DNA from: an uncultured Dysosmobacter sp.
Lineage (GTDB): Bacteria; Bacillota; Clostridia; Oscillospirales; Oscillospiraceae
DNA length: 62,107 nt
Direction of reading: 5' to 3'
Assembly (NCBI RefSeq): GCF_947631165.1
Contig: NZ_CANRKH010000018.1
Coordinates: 1-62,107, forward strand
This document shows, piece after piece, positions 9,391-18,471 of the stretch. The translations under genes were made by a program, and so were the position numbers. Under the pieces are notes generated by a model. It ran no database searches, was not told where the DNA came from, and was given only the letters and a program-made list of their open reading frames with translations. Within the stretch, counting starts at the first letter, position 1. Every line of letters starts with the position of its first letter.

Positions 9391-10320
9391 ATGAAGATGA
9401 TTGATACGGTAAAAAGTCATCTCTATATGCGCATTTATCAGGGAGAACATTCTGTTCAGGGCATGGGCATTTGGGGGGATGCGGCCTTTGTGCTCCACGA
9501 TACAGGGATTTGCTCGGTATACGATTTACTAACAAAGTGTGAAACACCTGTTGATACAATTCGCTTGGGTTCCTACAATGCAGGTACACCGAGTAGGGAC
9601 TACCTGAATCATGCAAACTCCTGCATGTTTAGCGAGACTCATTATAAGAATAATCCGATTCCGCTGCTCTATGTGACGATAGGCACAGGAATTGGGGCAG
9701 ATGAGGATGGCTACTTTTACCGCTGCGCTGTGGAGAATATTACCTGCAATATTGACGCGTTGGGCAAAGAGAAATATCGTGCGCAGACACTTCAAATTAT
9801 TTCTTACAGGCCGGAAGGCATTGAGAAGACACCATTTATACAGCCCTGTTGGGGATGTCCTGCATTTTTGGTTGATCCACAGGAACAGTGCCTGTACATA
9901 TTCTCTGCAAAGTATCGAACAAAACGTGACTGTATACCAACAGGACAGCATAATCAATATATTATTACAAAATTCGCGCTGCCTCACATCGAAGATGGAG
10001 ATAAAATCATTTTGACGCCTCAAAAAATCATGGAGCAATTTTGTGTAACATCTGATGTGCAGTTTACACAAGGCGGCACGATATTTAACGGGAAGTTATA
10101 CTACACCTTTGGTTGTCCGCACGCAGGATACCCGTTGAAAATATTGGTGTTTGATTTGCGCAAGAAGCGTATTTTTGCCGAGGTATCTATACCAGATGAC
10201 GCTCTTAACTCTGAAGAGATAGAGTGCTGTGCGGCATACCGCGGAAAGCTGATGGTCAACACCAGCGGAATTGGCCATGGAAGCATTTTTGCCTTAAATG
10301 ATGACGCTTTATTACCTTGA
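9391..10320 (+). CDS. Hypothetical protein, possibly beta-propeller-like
   Basis: 309 residues, no signal peptide, no recognised domain. Repeated short beta-strand segments (GIWGDAAFVLHDTGICSVYDL, later GGTIFNGKLYYTFG and AAYRGKLMVNTSG) recall six- or seven-bladed propellers of the SMP-30/NHL kind, though no metal ligands are clear. It starts 3 bp after the dehydrogenase gene, so it is probably co-translated and may act on the same substrate. A lactonase or sugar isomerase/epimerase role is possible but unsupported. Confidence 0.6.
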   Translation: MKMIDTVKSHLYMRIYQGEHSVQGMGIWGDAAFVLHDTGICSVYDLLTKCETPVDTIRLGSYNAGTPSRDYLNHANSCMFSETHYKNNPIPLLYVTIGTGIGADEDGYFYRCAVENITCNIDALGKEKYRAQTLQIISYRPEGIEKTPFIQPCWGCPAFLVDPQEQCLYIFSAKYRTKRDCIPTGQHNQYIITKFALPHIEDGDKIILTPQKIMEQFCVTSDVQFTQGGTIFNGKLYYTFGCPHAGYPLKILVFDLRKKRIFAEVSIPDDALNSEEIECCAAYRGKLMVNTSGIGHGSIFALNDDALLP

Positions 10321-10558
10321 GTTATACCTATTATCAAATCAAGTATGGCTCTTTATGAATTGGGCACGTGAACTCAAATAATTCAAAAGGGCGGATTTCG
10401 CTCTCCAGCTTTAAGCGATTTCTGCCCCCAAAAAGGAGGACATATCCGTTTCGGTTTGCGGTGTGGCAGCGTTGGAGACCTGTCACAAAGCGGCACCGCC
10501 ACTTGGCGAGCCGTGAGGCAGCATTGAGCGGAGGCTGTGCTGCTAAAGCCGGTGGAAA

Positions 10559-11755
10559 ATGGCTGGACTGACTTTAAAAAATATTAAAAAAATTTATCCT
10601 CACAATACAGATCAGAAAAAAGAGAAAAAATCCAAGAAGGGCGACACTGCCGAGGAAAAGAAAGCTGCTCTGCAAGTGACGGAGAAAGGCGTGGTGGCCG
10701 TCCAGGAATTTAATCTGGAGATTGCCGATAAGGAGTTTATCGTACTGGTAGGCCCCTCTGGCTGTGGTAAGTCTACTACCTTGCGGATGGTAGCTGGACT
10801 GGAGGAAATCAGCGATGGAGAATTGTATATCGACGGCAAGTTGGTTAATGACATAGCTCCCAAGGACCGCGATATCGCTATGGTGTTCCAGAACTACGCC
10901 TTGTATCCTCATATGACTGTGTATGAAAACATGGCCTTCCCACTGAAGCTGCGCAAGATGCCCAAAGATCAAATCGACAAAGCGGTCAAGGAGGCTGCGG
11001 AGATCTTAGATATTACTCAGTACTTAAATCGAAAGCCGAAAGCCCTTTCAGGCGGTCAACGCCAGCGTGTAGCCATTGGCCGCGCCATTGTTCGGGAACC
11101 CAAGGTGCTATTGATGGACGAGCCGCTCAGTAATCTGGACGCCAAGCTCCGCAATCAAATGCGCGCAGAGATCATCAAGCTGCGCCAGAAAATTAATACA
11201 ACTTTTCTCTATGTAACCCATGACCAAACAGAGGCCATGACACTGGGGGACCGGATCGTTATCATGAAGGATGGTTTTATTCAGCAGATCGGTACTCCAC
11301 AGGAGGTGTTTGATCACCCTGCGAATCTGTTCGTGGCTGGTTTCATCGGTACTCCCCAGATGAACTTCTTTGATGCTAGGCTGGTGAAGGAGGATGGGAA
11401 ATATTTCGTCACTAATGGCCCTGCCAAAGTAGAACTTAGTGAAGAGAAGAAAAGAAATCTTGCAGCCAAGGACGTGGGGGAGCAGGAAATCATTTTAGGT
11501 GTCCGTCCTCAGCACATTTCCCTCGGTGATAACGAGGGCACCATGGCAGCAACAGTAGATGTTATGGAAATGATGGGCAGTGAGGTACACCTCCATGTCA
11601 GCGCTGACGGCAAAGACGTGGTCATTATCGTTCCTACTATGAATCTGACTGGCAACCACACTGAGAACTTCAGCTATGGCACACCAGTACACTTTGCGTT
11701 TGGGGGCAACGTTTGCCATGTTTTCAGTAAAGACGGAAACAATCTGGAATTTTAA
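10559..11755 (+). CDS. msmK: Carbohydrate ABC transporter ATPase (MsmK/UgpC type)
   Basis: 398 residues with Walker A GPSGCGKS (65-72), signature LSGGQRQRVA, Walker B VLLMDEP, the switch His in YVTHDQTEAM and a C-terminal TOBE-type domain. Between beta-1 and Walker A lies a lysine-rich insert (about 16-44), as in other clostridial UgpC-like proteins. This family often serves several sugar importers, and here it completes the importer at 2987-6223. The 238-bp gap before it (10321-10558) holds no supported gene, so it may be separately transcribed. The symbol is by family. Confidence 0.9.
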   Translation: MAGLTLKNIKKIYPHNTDQKKEKKSKKGDTAEEKKAALQVTEKGVVAVQEFNLEIADKEFIVLVGPSGCGKSTTLRMVAGLEEISDGELYIDGKLVNDIAPKDRDIAMVFQNYALYPHMTVYENMAFPLKLRKMPKDQIDKAVKEAAEILDITQYLNRKPKALSGGQRQRVAIGRAIVREPKVLLMDEPLSNLDAKLRNQMRAEIIKLRQKINTTFLYVTHDQTEAMTLGDRIVIMKDGFIQQIGTPQEVFDHPANLFVAGFIGTPQMNFFDARLVKEDGKYFVTNGPAKVELSEEKKRNLAAKDVGEQEIILGVRPQHISLGDNEGTMAATVDVMEMMGSEVHLHVSADGKDVVIIVPTMNLTGNHTENFSYGTPVHFAFGGNVCHVFSKDGNNLEF

Positions 11756-11847
11756 TTCAACAATTTATCTCTTATCGCTGTACTTGTGACAAGTTAAGCG
11801 GCGTAATGACTTATCAGTTTATGGCAACCCTGTAAGCGTCAAATAGG

Positions 11848-11880
11848 AATTGCGGCCAGAACAATCTGGCCGCAATTTTT
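11848..11880 (+). terminator. Intrinsic terminator after the ATPase gene
   Basis: AATTGCGGCCAGA pairs perfectly with TCTGGCCGCAATT around an ACAA loop and is followed by TTTC. It closes the catabolic cluster. Confidence 0.85.
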
Positions 11881-12430
11881 CTTGGACACCTGCGTGGAAA
11901 ATATGCAATAAAGGAGAGTAGTTGTAAGGCACAATAGAATGATTAGCTCGAATTCTACGCAAACAAAACCATCTAGGGCTATGCTTGAAAAGATTTTGTT
12001 ATTGGAATTTTCTCCCAAAATGAATATCATCGGCAAGGCGGCAAAAAGCGTATAATATAGCCGCCTGTGTGCTGGCCGCATGAGCGGACGAGGAATCGAG
12101 ATGTGATTTGGATGATAGCATTGATCGCATTAAGCTGTTCCGCTGTCTGACCCAGCAGCGACACACCGTTTTCAAGACAACGAGAGGAAGGATAGCTCGC
12201 CATTCCCATGGCGAGCGGCATACTGTCAGCAAAGAGGACAAGCCTCCGCCTGCTCAACGGCCTCTCCGTGAACTCCTTAATGCAGAAGCCCAGAAAGCGG
12301 CCGGTCCTGCGCCTTGGCGCAAGACCGGCCGTTTCTTTTTTTCATTCATATGCTCGGTTGGGTGCCAGGATCCACCAGTTTAGATTTCAAGGCGATCATC
12401 ATTAAAATTTAACTGGAAAGGATTGTAAGA
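11881..12430. other. 550-bp stretch without an intact gene
   Basis: No ORF here has a good ribosome site and protein-like composition. A strong terminator occupies 12296-12343: GCGGCCGGTC and GACCGGCCG arms with an inner GCGCC/GGCGC stem, then a T run. Its presence implies a vanished or truncated gene upstream (about 12050-12295). The region probably belongs to the decayed mobile element that follows. Confidence 0.5.
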
Positions 12431-12915
12431 ATGAATACAGGCCTCAAAAAATATGTGACCGATTTGCTGAATGATTACCAGAAGCGTGCCCGAAAGATTG
12501 CGCTTCTGCACCATGAGCTTGCAGAGCCTTCCAAAATTACGGATCAAGAAATGATAGATGCAATGAACTTTGCCCACCATGACGGCATGGGCCGCGCAGC
12601 GGGGCACGTCTCCAACAAAACGCTTTACATTGCTTTAAACTACCATGAGAAGGCTGAGAAACTGAATGTTGAGGCATTCAGTGAGATTTCGGCCAGGCTT
12701 ACAAAATTGGAGCGGGAACAGTCTACCTTAGAGTATTATTTTCCCTTCTGGAGTCCCGCCAGCGGCAGGTGATACAGAGAATCTACTTTGAAAGGGCTTC
12801 ACAGGAACAGGTGGCTAAGGAGCTGAACTTATCTGTACGCAGGATCCAGGATATCAAGGCACAGGCCATTGACGAGTTAGTGGAGATGTATGCTTTCACT
12901 GCAAGCATATATTAA
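12431..12915 (+). pseudogene. Sigma-70-like/HTH protein of an integrative element, frameshifted
   Basis: The first reading frame (12431-12772) gives 113 residues and then diverges after LEREQSTLEYYF. The -1 frame continues the protein as SLLESRQRQVIQRIYFERAS, then QEQVAKELNLSVRRIQDIKA, to a TAA at 12913. The second part is a typical sigma region-4 helix-turn-helix, so the intact protein would be about 161 residues. One T appears missing in the TTTT run at 12739-12742. A sequencing error or a -1 slip at that run are alternatives to a true mutation. Small sigma-like regulators of this kind occur on clostridial conjugative elements. Confidence 0.75.
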
Positions 12916-13016
12916 ACACCTGCGGGATTTTTCCCTCAAAGCTACCTGAAATCTGTGCCGAAGCTGTGGGCATAGGTGTCTTGCAACTGTGGGCGGTCAT
13001 GTGGTATCATTAAGCT

Positions 13017-13068
13017 GTCAAAAAGGAAATGCTCTTCGGAATTGCCCGAAGGGCATTTCCTTTTTGAC
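13017..13068 (+). terminator. Intrinsic terminator
   Basis: A long stem (arms GTCAAAAAGGAAATGC and GCATTTCCTTTTTGAC, with an inner CTTCGG/CCGAAG pair) ends in a T run. It separates the frameshifted sigma-like gene from the next small genes. Confidence 0.8.
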
Positions 13069-13113
13069 TGACAGGGGGAAATAATCCATTTTAGTCTCAA
13101 GGAGGAAAAGCGG

Positions 13114-13425
13114 GTGGAACGCGATACAGGAACATCAAACTTTCAAAGCAGCTTTGTTGTTTGGGAAGATGGAACGATCGCACTGCGTTTTGATTATGAC
13201 TATGCGGTGCGGCGTTTGAATGCTTATGAGAACTCCGGCGTGCAGCCGGAGGATGCCAGAACAGGACGCTGCCGAAAAGAGTGGGAGCGGTATACTATGA
13301 GGGTGAGCAACGGGGAAATTTTCCCCCGGCGTGGCTGGGAATGTGTACTGGGGCGGTTACGAAGCTACGAACGATTCAGGCTAACTCCCGAACAATGGAT
13401 GGAGAAGTATGGAACAGGTGACTAA
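13114..13425 (+). CDS. Hypothetical protein of the integrative element
   Basis: 103 residues from GTG 13114 with AAGGAGG at 13099-13105. It contains a motif common in small element-borne proteins (FVVWEDGTIALRFDYDYAVRR, then a Lys/Arg-rich segment) but no known catalytic domain. It lies between the sigma-like gene and the excisionase and shares their A+T-richer composition. Function unknown. Confidence 0.6.
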   Translation: MERDTGTSNFQSSFVVWEDGTIALRFDYDYAVRRLNAYENSGVQPEDARTGRCRKEWERYTMRVSNGEIFPRRGWECVLGRLRSYERFRLTPEQWMEKYGTGD

Positions 13426-13530
13426 AATATAAATTAGACTTCCGATTGCCCGAAAGCATAAATCGCTTCTTATAGAACGGACAAGTTAAAATGCCAGAAT
13501 GTGTAGTTTGTTTGAAAAGGGGGATGTGAA

Positions 13531-13749
13531 ATGGTGGCTCGACAAAAGAAAGGCATGTTTGCAAATTATCCGGATGTAGTTGGAGTCGAGCAGATGTGTA
13601 CAATGCTTGGCGGGATCGGAAAGAAAACCGCCTATGATCTCCTTAAAAACGGTGACATTCGCTATGTCAAAATTGGGAAATCTTATAAAATTCCTAAGCT
13701 ATGCGTCATTGAATATTTGATTGGTGGTGACGAAAAAGTTTCGCCGTAG
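13531..13749 (+). CDS. xis: Excisionase-like helix-turn-helix protein
   Basis: 72 residues with GGGGG upstream of ATG 13531. The winged helix DNA-binding pattern is clear: VGVEQMCTMLGGIGKKTAYDLLKNGDIRYVKIGKSYKIPK, the classic excisionase-family arrangement of HTH followed by a beta wing. Located just before an integrase, it would direct excision of the element. With the integrase broken the gene is probably relic. Confidence 0.8.
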   Translation: MVARQKKGMFANYPDVVGVEQMCTMLGGIGKKTAYDLLKNGDIRYVKIGKSYKIPKLCVIEYLIGGDEKVSP

Positions 13750-13856
13750 GGAATTCAAAATAAACATCCGAACCGCATTGGAGGAGAGAACTGGTCATGG
13801 TATAATTGTCTTGCCATTGGCAGGAATACCGTGCCGCTACGACAAGGAGGTATAGT

Positions 13857-14875
13857 ATGGTAGCGGGACATCTGCAAACCAAGAAGGGTTATTACTACAT
13901 GGTACTCAATCTAAAGGATGAAAAGGGCAAGCGGACGCCCAAATGGCTTCCCACTGGGATTCAAACTGGCGGAAAGCGCAATTTGAAGCAAGCAGAGGAC
14001 ATGCTCTTAGAGACCAGGATCCATTACAAACCAACAACTATCCATAAAACCGGTACGAGGTTATCCGTATGACCAGCGATATGCTTTTTACAGACTATAT
14101 GGAGGGATGGTTAGGTATTATCCGCAATTCTGTGGAGGAGGCAACGTATGCGGCCCGCCACGATTTGATCCAATCAAATCCAATGGATAAGGTGGATCGT
14201 CCCAAAGCAGAGGACTTTGTAGGGGCGTTTTATTCCATGGAGGAGGTCGAACAGCTCTTTGAGGCGGCAAAGGGAGATCCTGCTGAATTTCCCATTTTGA
14301 TGGCTGCCTTCTACGGCCTGCGCCGCAGTGAGGTCATGGGCCTGCGCTGGCAATCCATCGATTTTGAAAGCAACACCATCCGGATCGATCACAAGACCGT
14401 TCAGTTCAGCTGTGAGGGCAAGGAGCAGATCATCTCCAAGGACAGCATGAAAAACAAATCAAGCCGCCGCTCCTTACCGTTGGTCCCGCAGTTTCGCGAT
14501 TTGCTGCTTCGCATGAAGGCGCGGCAGGCGAACAGCCGGGAATTGTGTGGGAACTGTTATGTTGAAAGCGACTACATCTACGTGAATGACCTGGGCCAGC
14601 GGTACAAGCCCAACTATGTCACACAACACTTTAAAATATTGCTGCGGAAGCATGGCTTGCGGAATATTCGTTACCATGACCTCCGGCATACCTGTGCGTC
14701 GCTGCTCCTGAAAAACGGTGTGCCCATGAAGGATATTCAGGCGTGGCTGGGACATAGCGACTACTCGACGACTGCTAATACCTATACACATTTGGAGACG
14801 TCTTCCAAGCAGAATTCGGCAGCAAGAATGGCCAGCGTGATGCCCATTGATCCGGGGATCCAGGCAGCAATTTGA
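13857..14875 (+). pseudogene. int: Tyrosine integrase, frameshifted and internally deleted
   Basis: AAGGAGG (13843-13849) precedes ATG 13857. Frame one gives an N-terminal AP2-like/arm domain (GYYYMVLNLKDEKGKR) and stops at 14072. A second frame opens at 14069 with MLFTDYMEGWLGII. Its core-binding domain then jumps from VEEATYA to RHDLIQSNPMDKVDRPK, so about 70-80 residues normally present are missing. The catalytic domain is complete: Arg in YGLRRSEV, HDLRH, LGHS and the Tyr in ANTYTHL. Two independent lesions argue for a dead Tn916/ICE-type integrase. Its 3' end faces tRNA-Leu at 15118, the probable attachment site. Confidence 0.85.
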
Positions 14876-15117
14876 TGGTGTAGGAGAGAACGCAGGGAAG
14901 AACTGGCACGAAAACAAAGAAATACCCGGTTTCCTGAAAACCAGAAAACTGAGTATTTGCATGTGTGCCAAAAAGAGAAAGATATTTTTTCATACGCCGC
15001 CTCTCCTCGGCTGCGAGCCCAGCGTAGCGGGTCGCAGCCGAAAGCGAAGAAATTCCCTGTCCGGCTAAGAAGCCTCGCCGTAGGCGGGGATTCGTGCCAA
15101 ACAGGGAATTTCAGAGC
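14876..15117. other. Structured non-coding stretch between integrase and tRNA-Leu
   Basis: Two inverted repeats stand out. CGGCTGCGA...TCGCAGCCG lies near 15008-15040. AAATTCCCTGT (15050-15060) pairs exactly with ACAGGGAATTT (15101-15111). Being downstream of the minus-strand tRNA it may include processing or termination signals, or the element's attachment end. No protein-like ORF is supported. Confidence 0.45.
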
Positions 15118-15204
15118 TGGTGCCGGTGGTGGGACTCGAACCCACACGGTGTCGCCACCGGCGGATTTTGAATCCGCTACGTCTACCAATTCCATCACAC
15201 CGGC
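15118..15204 (-). tRNA. tRNA-Leu(CAA)
   Basis: Read on the minus strand the gene begins GCCGGTGTGATGGAATTGG and ends CACCGGCA plus an encoded CCA. The acceptor stem GCCGGTG/CACCGGC is perfect, the anticodon loop is TTCAAAA (anticodon CAA), a long variable arm typical of leucine tRNAs is present, and the T arm has GGTTCGAGTCC. The 3' end points toward the integrase relic, a common integration target. Confidence 0.97.
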
Positions 15205-15555
15205 ATTTTTGCGTTCAGGTCCGGCCCCCGCAGGGTCTCCGAAGAGCAGGGGAGAAGCGGCCTGTTCCGTTGTTAAACTACCTTGCGCGCCAGAAGCGGA
15301 GCTGGGGAAATGGCGGGGCCGCACAGGGGACGGTCGTACTTGCTGAACCTGCCGCACTGGTGAATTCCCGCTTATTATACAGGATGCGAACGGAAATTTC
15401 AAGTGTAGATTTTTCATTATGGGAACAAATCGTGAACAGACTGAAAAAACAGCGGAAAATCGGAAGAAAGTCTACACAAACCACAAAAAAGATGGTATGA
15501 TAATATCTATTGAATTCTGCGCCGGGAAAGAGCGGGAAAGAGGGAGCGTGAGACT
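15205..15555. other. 351-bp gap without a gene
   Basis: No coding sequence is supported. It must contain the promoter of tRNA-Leu (minus strand) and that of the lipoprotein gene at 15556. A TATGAT/ATAATA-like -10 near 15495-15506 is the only candidate seen. Confidence 0.4.
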
Positions 15556-16917
15556 ATGAGACGGGACCGACTGGGGCTGCTGGCGGTGCTGCTACTGGCA
15601 ATGCTGACGCTTTCCGGCTGTAACGGGGTTCCAAAGCTGATCTTCGACCCGCAGGACCTGTACAGCCTGCCCACGCTGCCTGCCCAATACACCGAGCTGA
15701 ACAAGCAGCTCACCGCCGTTCTGGACAGCGGTGCGGAGTTTTCCGCGCCCACCTCCGGTACGAATATCCAAACAGTGCAGCTGGTGGATCTGGATGGCGA
15801 CGGCCAATCCGAGGCGGTGGCATTTTTTCGGGATCCCACAGCGGAAAAACCGCTGAAGATCTATGTTTTCACTGCCCGAGACGGCAGCTATGAGCAGACG
15901 GATCTGATCGAAGGCAGCGGGTCCTCCATATACAGCATCCACTATGAGGACCTGGACGGCGACGGCCGCAAAGAGCTGGCGGTGGGCTGGAAGGCTACCG
16001 AGGGCCAGCAGGTGCTGGAGGTCTACACCCTGCGGCCAACCGGGGCGGAGGTGCTGGTGCGGACCAACTATGTGAAATACATTACCGCCGACCTGGATCA
16101 GGACCAGCGGCAGGAGCTGGTGGTCCTCCGGGCGGACGACGAGGGCGAAGGCATCGCCGACTATTACAGCTGGCAGGAGGACGGCAGCTTCACCAGCCAG
16201 TCCTCTGCCCGGATCTCCGTCACTATGGCGGAGGTGAGCCAGCAGGGGCGGGTCACCGAGGGGACACTGCGGGAGAATGCTCCGGCGATCTTTGTCACCG
16301 GCGTTACCGACGTGCCTCGGACCGTGACCGATATCCTGGCGGTGCGGAATGGAAAGCTGAGCAATATCGTGCTGTCCGAGCTTACCGGCGTGTCCAGTGA
16401 GATCGCGCTGTACTGCCCCCTGTATCCTGCCGATATCAACGGAGACGGCCTGACGGAGGTGCCCTGGCCCACACAGCTGTTCTCGCCCTTTGACGATGGG
16501 ACCGTGTACCAGCAGATCGACTGGCGGACCTATGACAGCAGCGGTGCCGCCGAGACTGCGGACCGGACCTACCACGCGCTGGAGGACGGCTGGTATTTCC
16601 GGCTGCCGGAGGCCTGGAACGGCCAGCTCTACGTGGGGCGCACCGTGCTGGGAGACGAGGCCACCGTGACCTTCTACATCCGGCGGGAGGAACGGGAGCC
16701 GGAGGCATTTTTGAAAATCACCGCCATCACCGGCGCCAGCCGGGAGGTGAAGGCCGCCCGGGGCGGACGCTTTGTTCTTGGCCGCCGCCAGCCGGGGACC
16801 ATCTACACGGCGGAGCTGCTGGAGACCGGCAGCGGCTGGGACTGCGGCCTGACGGCGGACCAGGTCCGGGCGGCCTTCAGCCTCATCCCCACGGAGTGGA
16901 TCGCCGGAGATACCTGA
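15556..16917 (+). CDS. Lipoprotein with FG-GAP/VCBS-like Asp-rich repeats
   Basis: 453 residues. The signal peptide ends in a LSGC lipobox (cysteine near 22). Four Asp-box repeats resembling integrin FG-GAP or calcium-binding loops follow: DLDGDGQSEAV, DLDGDGRKELAV, DLDQDQRQELVV and DINGDGLTEV. The C-terminal third has no recognised domain. It should be membrane-anchored on the outer face. It lies 50 bp upstream of the response regulator gene and may be co-expressed with that two-component system, possibly as a sensor accessory, which is inference. Confidence 0.75.
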   Translation: MRRDRLGLLAVLLLAMLTLSGCNGVPKLIFDPQDLYSLPTLPAQYTELNKQLTAVLDSGAEFSAPTSGTNIQTVQLVDLDGDGQSEAVAFFRDPTAEKPLKIYVFTARDGSYEQTDLIEGSGSSIYSIHYEDLDGDGRKELAVGWKATEGQQVLEVYTLRPTGAEVLVRTNYVKYITADLDQDQRQELVVLRADDEGEGIADYYSWQEDGSFTSQSSARISVTMAEVSQQGRVTEGTLRENAPAIFVTGVTDVPRTVTDILAVRNGKLSNIVLSELTGVSSEIALYCPLYPADINGDGLTEVPWPTQLFSPFDDGTVYQQIDWRTYDSSGAAETADRTYHALEDGWYFRLPEAWNGQLYVGRTVLGDEATVTFYIRREEREPEAFLKITAITGASREVKAARGGRFVLGRRQPGTIYTAELLETGSGWDCGLTADQVRAAFSLIPTEWIAGDT

Positions 16918-16967
16918 GGGGCCGGCGGGATAGGTCTTTGAAAGTTTTTTGAAAGAGGATACACATC

Positions 16968-17654
16968 ATGAGAAAAGTACTGGTTTTGGAGGACGAATCC
17001 AGTATCCGCAGCTTTATCGTTATCAATCTGCGCCAGGGCGGCTATGACGTGATCGAGGCCGAGACCGGCGAGGAGGCTCTGGAGCGGCTGAAGGAGCACC
17101 CAGACACCAAGGTGGCGCTGCTGGATATCATGCTGCCCGGCATCGACGGCTTCGAGGTTTGCCGCCGCATTCGGGCCACCAACACCCGCATCGGCATCAT
17201 CATGCTCACCGCCCGCTCTCAGGAGATGGACAAGGTGACGGGCCTGATGACCGGCGCGGACGACTATGTGACCAAGCCCTTCTCTCCGGCAGAGCTGACC
17301 GCCAGGGTCGACGCCCTGTTTCGCCGGGCCGGCGGAGAAGAGCCGGTGCTGAGCGGCGAGATCCGCCGCCCGCCCTTCCTGCTGAACACCCGGAACCGGA
17401 CCCTGGAGAAAAACGGCCAGCGGATCAAGCTGACCCAGGTGGAGTACTCCATCATGCGGGTATTCATGGAGAATCCCGGCAAGGCGCTGGCCCGGGAGGA
17501 GATCCTGGACCGGGTGTGGGGCCGGGACTATTTCGGCGAGCTGAAGATCGTGGATGTAAATGTCCGCCGTCTGCGGCTGAAGATCGAGGATAATGTGCAG
17601 AACCCGGCCTATATCACCACCGTGTGGGGATTTGGCTACAAGTGGGGGAAATAA
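16968..17654 (+). CDS. OmpR/PhoB-family response regulator
   Basis: 228 residues. The receiver domain (1-115) has the acidic pair Glu8/Asp9, phospho-acceptor Asp53 (VALLDIMLPG), the Thr in IIMLTA and Lys in VTKPFSP. A C-terminal winged-helix DNA-binding domain (about 130-226) ends YITTVWGFGYKW. Encoded with the histidine kinase at 18472, separated by an EcsC-family gene. Confidence 0.95.
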   Translation: MRKVLVLEDESSIRSFIVINLRQGGYDVIEAETGEEALERLKEHPDTKVALLDIMLPGIDGFEVCRRIRATNTRIGIIMLTARSQEMDKVTGLMTGADDYVTKPFSPAELTARVDALFRRAGGEEPVLSGEIRRPPFLLNTRNRTLEKNGQRIKLTQVEYSIMRVFMENPGKALAREEILDRVWGRDYFGELKIVDVNVRRLRLKIEDNVQNPAYITTVWGFGYKWGK

Positions 17655-17656
17655 CG

Positions 17657-18439
17657 ATGAAGCGCTTGACGCCGTGGCAGCGGGCATATCGGACCCTGTG
17701 GCTCCAGGAACAGTGGTTCCTGCGGCAGTACGCCGTGGACAAGGAGTCCCTGTTGGACCGAAGGCTGCAGGAGCTGGCGCCGGACAAGGCGCTGGAGGCT
17801 CTCCACGCCGCTTTTGAAAAAGCCTTCGTGACGGTGTTTGAAAAAGGCGAGGGACTGATCGGCCGCACGACCCGGCGGGAGGAGCGGCAGGCGGCCTTCC
17901 AGGTGCGGCAGTACGCTTTGGACCTGCGGGAGGACCGCAAAAATCTGGGAGCCGTGGCTAAAGCTGCCCGGGCCGCCGGACGGGGCAGCGCTGCCATCTC
18001 CGCCGCGGCGGGGGTCGGCATGGGACTGCTGGGCATGGGACTGCCGGATGTGCCGCTGTTCACTGCCCTGCTGCTGCGAAGCGTCTATGAGATCGGGGAG
18101 AGCTGCGGCTTTTCCCATGAGAGTGACCCGGAGCGGCGGTTCATCCTGTGCCTGATCGAGGCGGCCCTCTCCTCCGGGCAGGCGCTGGAGGAGAGAAATC
18201 AGGCGTTGGACCAGTGGATTCAGACTGGCCAGTGGACAGACCCGCTGCCCATGAGGGGCCAGATGCAGGCTGCCGCCCGGCGGCTTTCGGAGACGGTGCT
18301 GTGCGGCAAGCTCCTTCAGGGCGTCCCCCTGGTGGGCGCCGTAGGCGGCGCGGAGGACATGGTGTGCCTGAACCGGGTGCGGCGGTATGCCGCCCTAAAG
18401 TACCGCCGCCGCTTTTTGCTGGAGCGGGCGGCCCGCTGA
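17657..18439 (+). CDS. EcsC-family protein
   Basis: 260 residues starting 2 bp after the response regulator stop. The central glycine/alanine-rich segment (SAAISAAAGVGMGLLGMGLPDVPLFTALLLRSVYEIG) and the C-terminal VPLVGAVGGAEDMVCLNRV match the EcsC family. The biochemical role of this family is unclear; in Bacillus EcsC is encoded with the EcsAB ABC transporter. Here it sits inside a two-component operon, which suggests a signalling or membrane-stress link. Confidence 0.82.
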   Translation: MKRLTPWQRAYRTLWLQEQWFLRQYAVDKESLLDRRLQELAPDKALEALHAAFEKAFVTVFEKGEGLIGRTTRREERQAAFQVRQYALDLREDRKNLGAVAKAARAAGRGSAAISAAAGVGMGLLGMGLPDVPLFTALLLRSVYEIGESCGFSHESDPERRFILCLIEAALSSGQALEERNQALDQWIQTGQWTDPLPMRGQMQAAARRLSETVLCGKLLQGVPLVGAVGGAEDMVCLNRVRRYAALKYRRRFLLERAAR

Positions 18440-18471
18440 CCGCTGAGACTTGACAGAGAGGAGGCCCCGCT

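Noticed and set aside
10368..10571. 67-codon ORF before the UgpC-like ATPase gene
   Set aside because: Arg/Lys/Pro-rich, no ribosome site and overlaps the ATPase start; treated as non-coding leader.
12208..12405. Small ORFs around the terminator at 12296
   Set aside because: They run through the terminator stem, lack ribosome sites and have no recognisable composition.
14957..15500. Plus-strand ORFs translating across tRNA-Leu (for example a frame reading GLEPTRCRHRRILNPLRLPI)
   Set aside because: This is the well-known spurious translation of the complement of a tRNA-Leu gene, not a protein.
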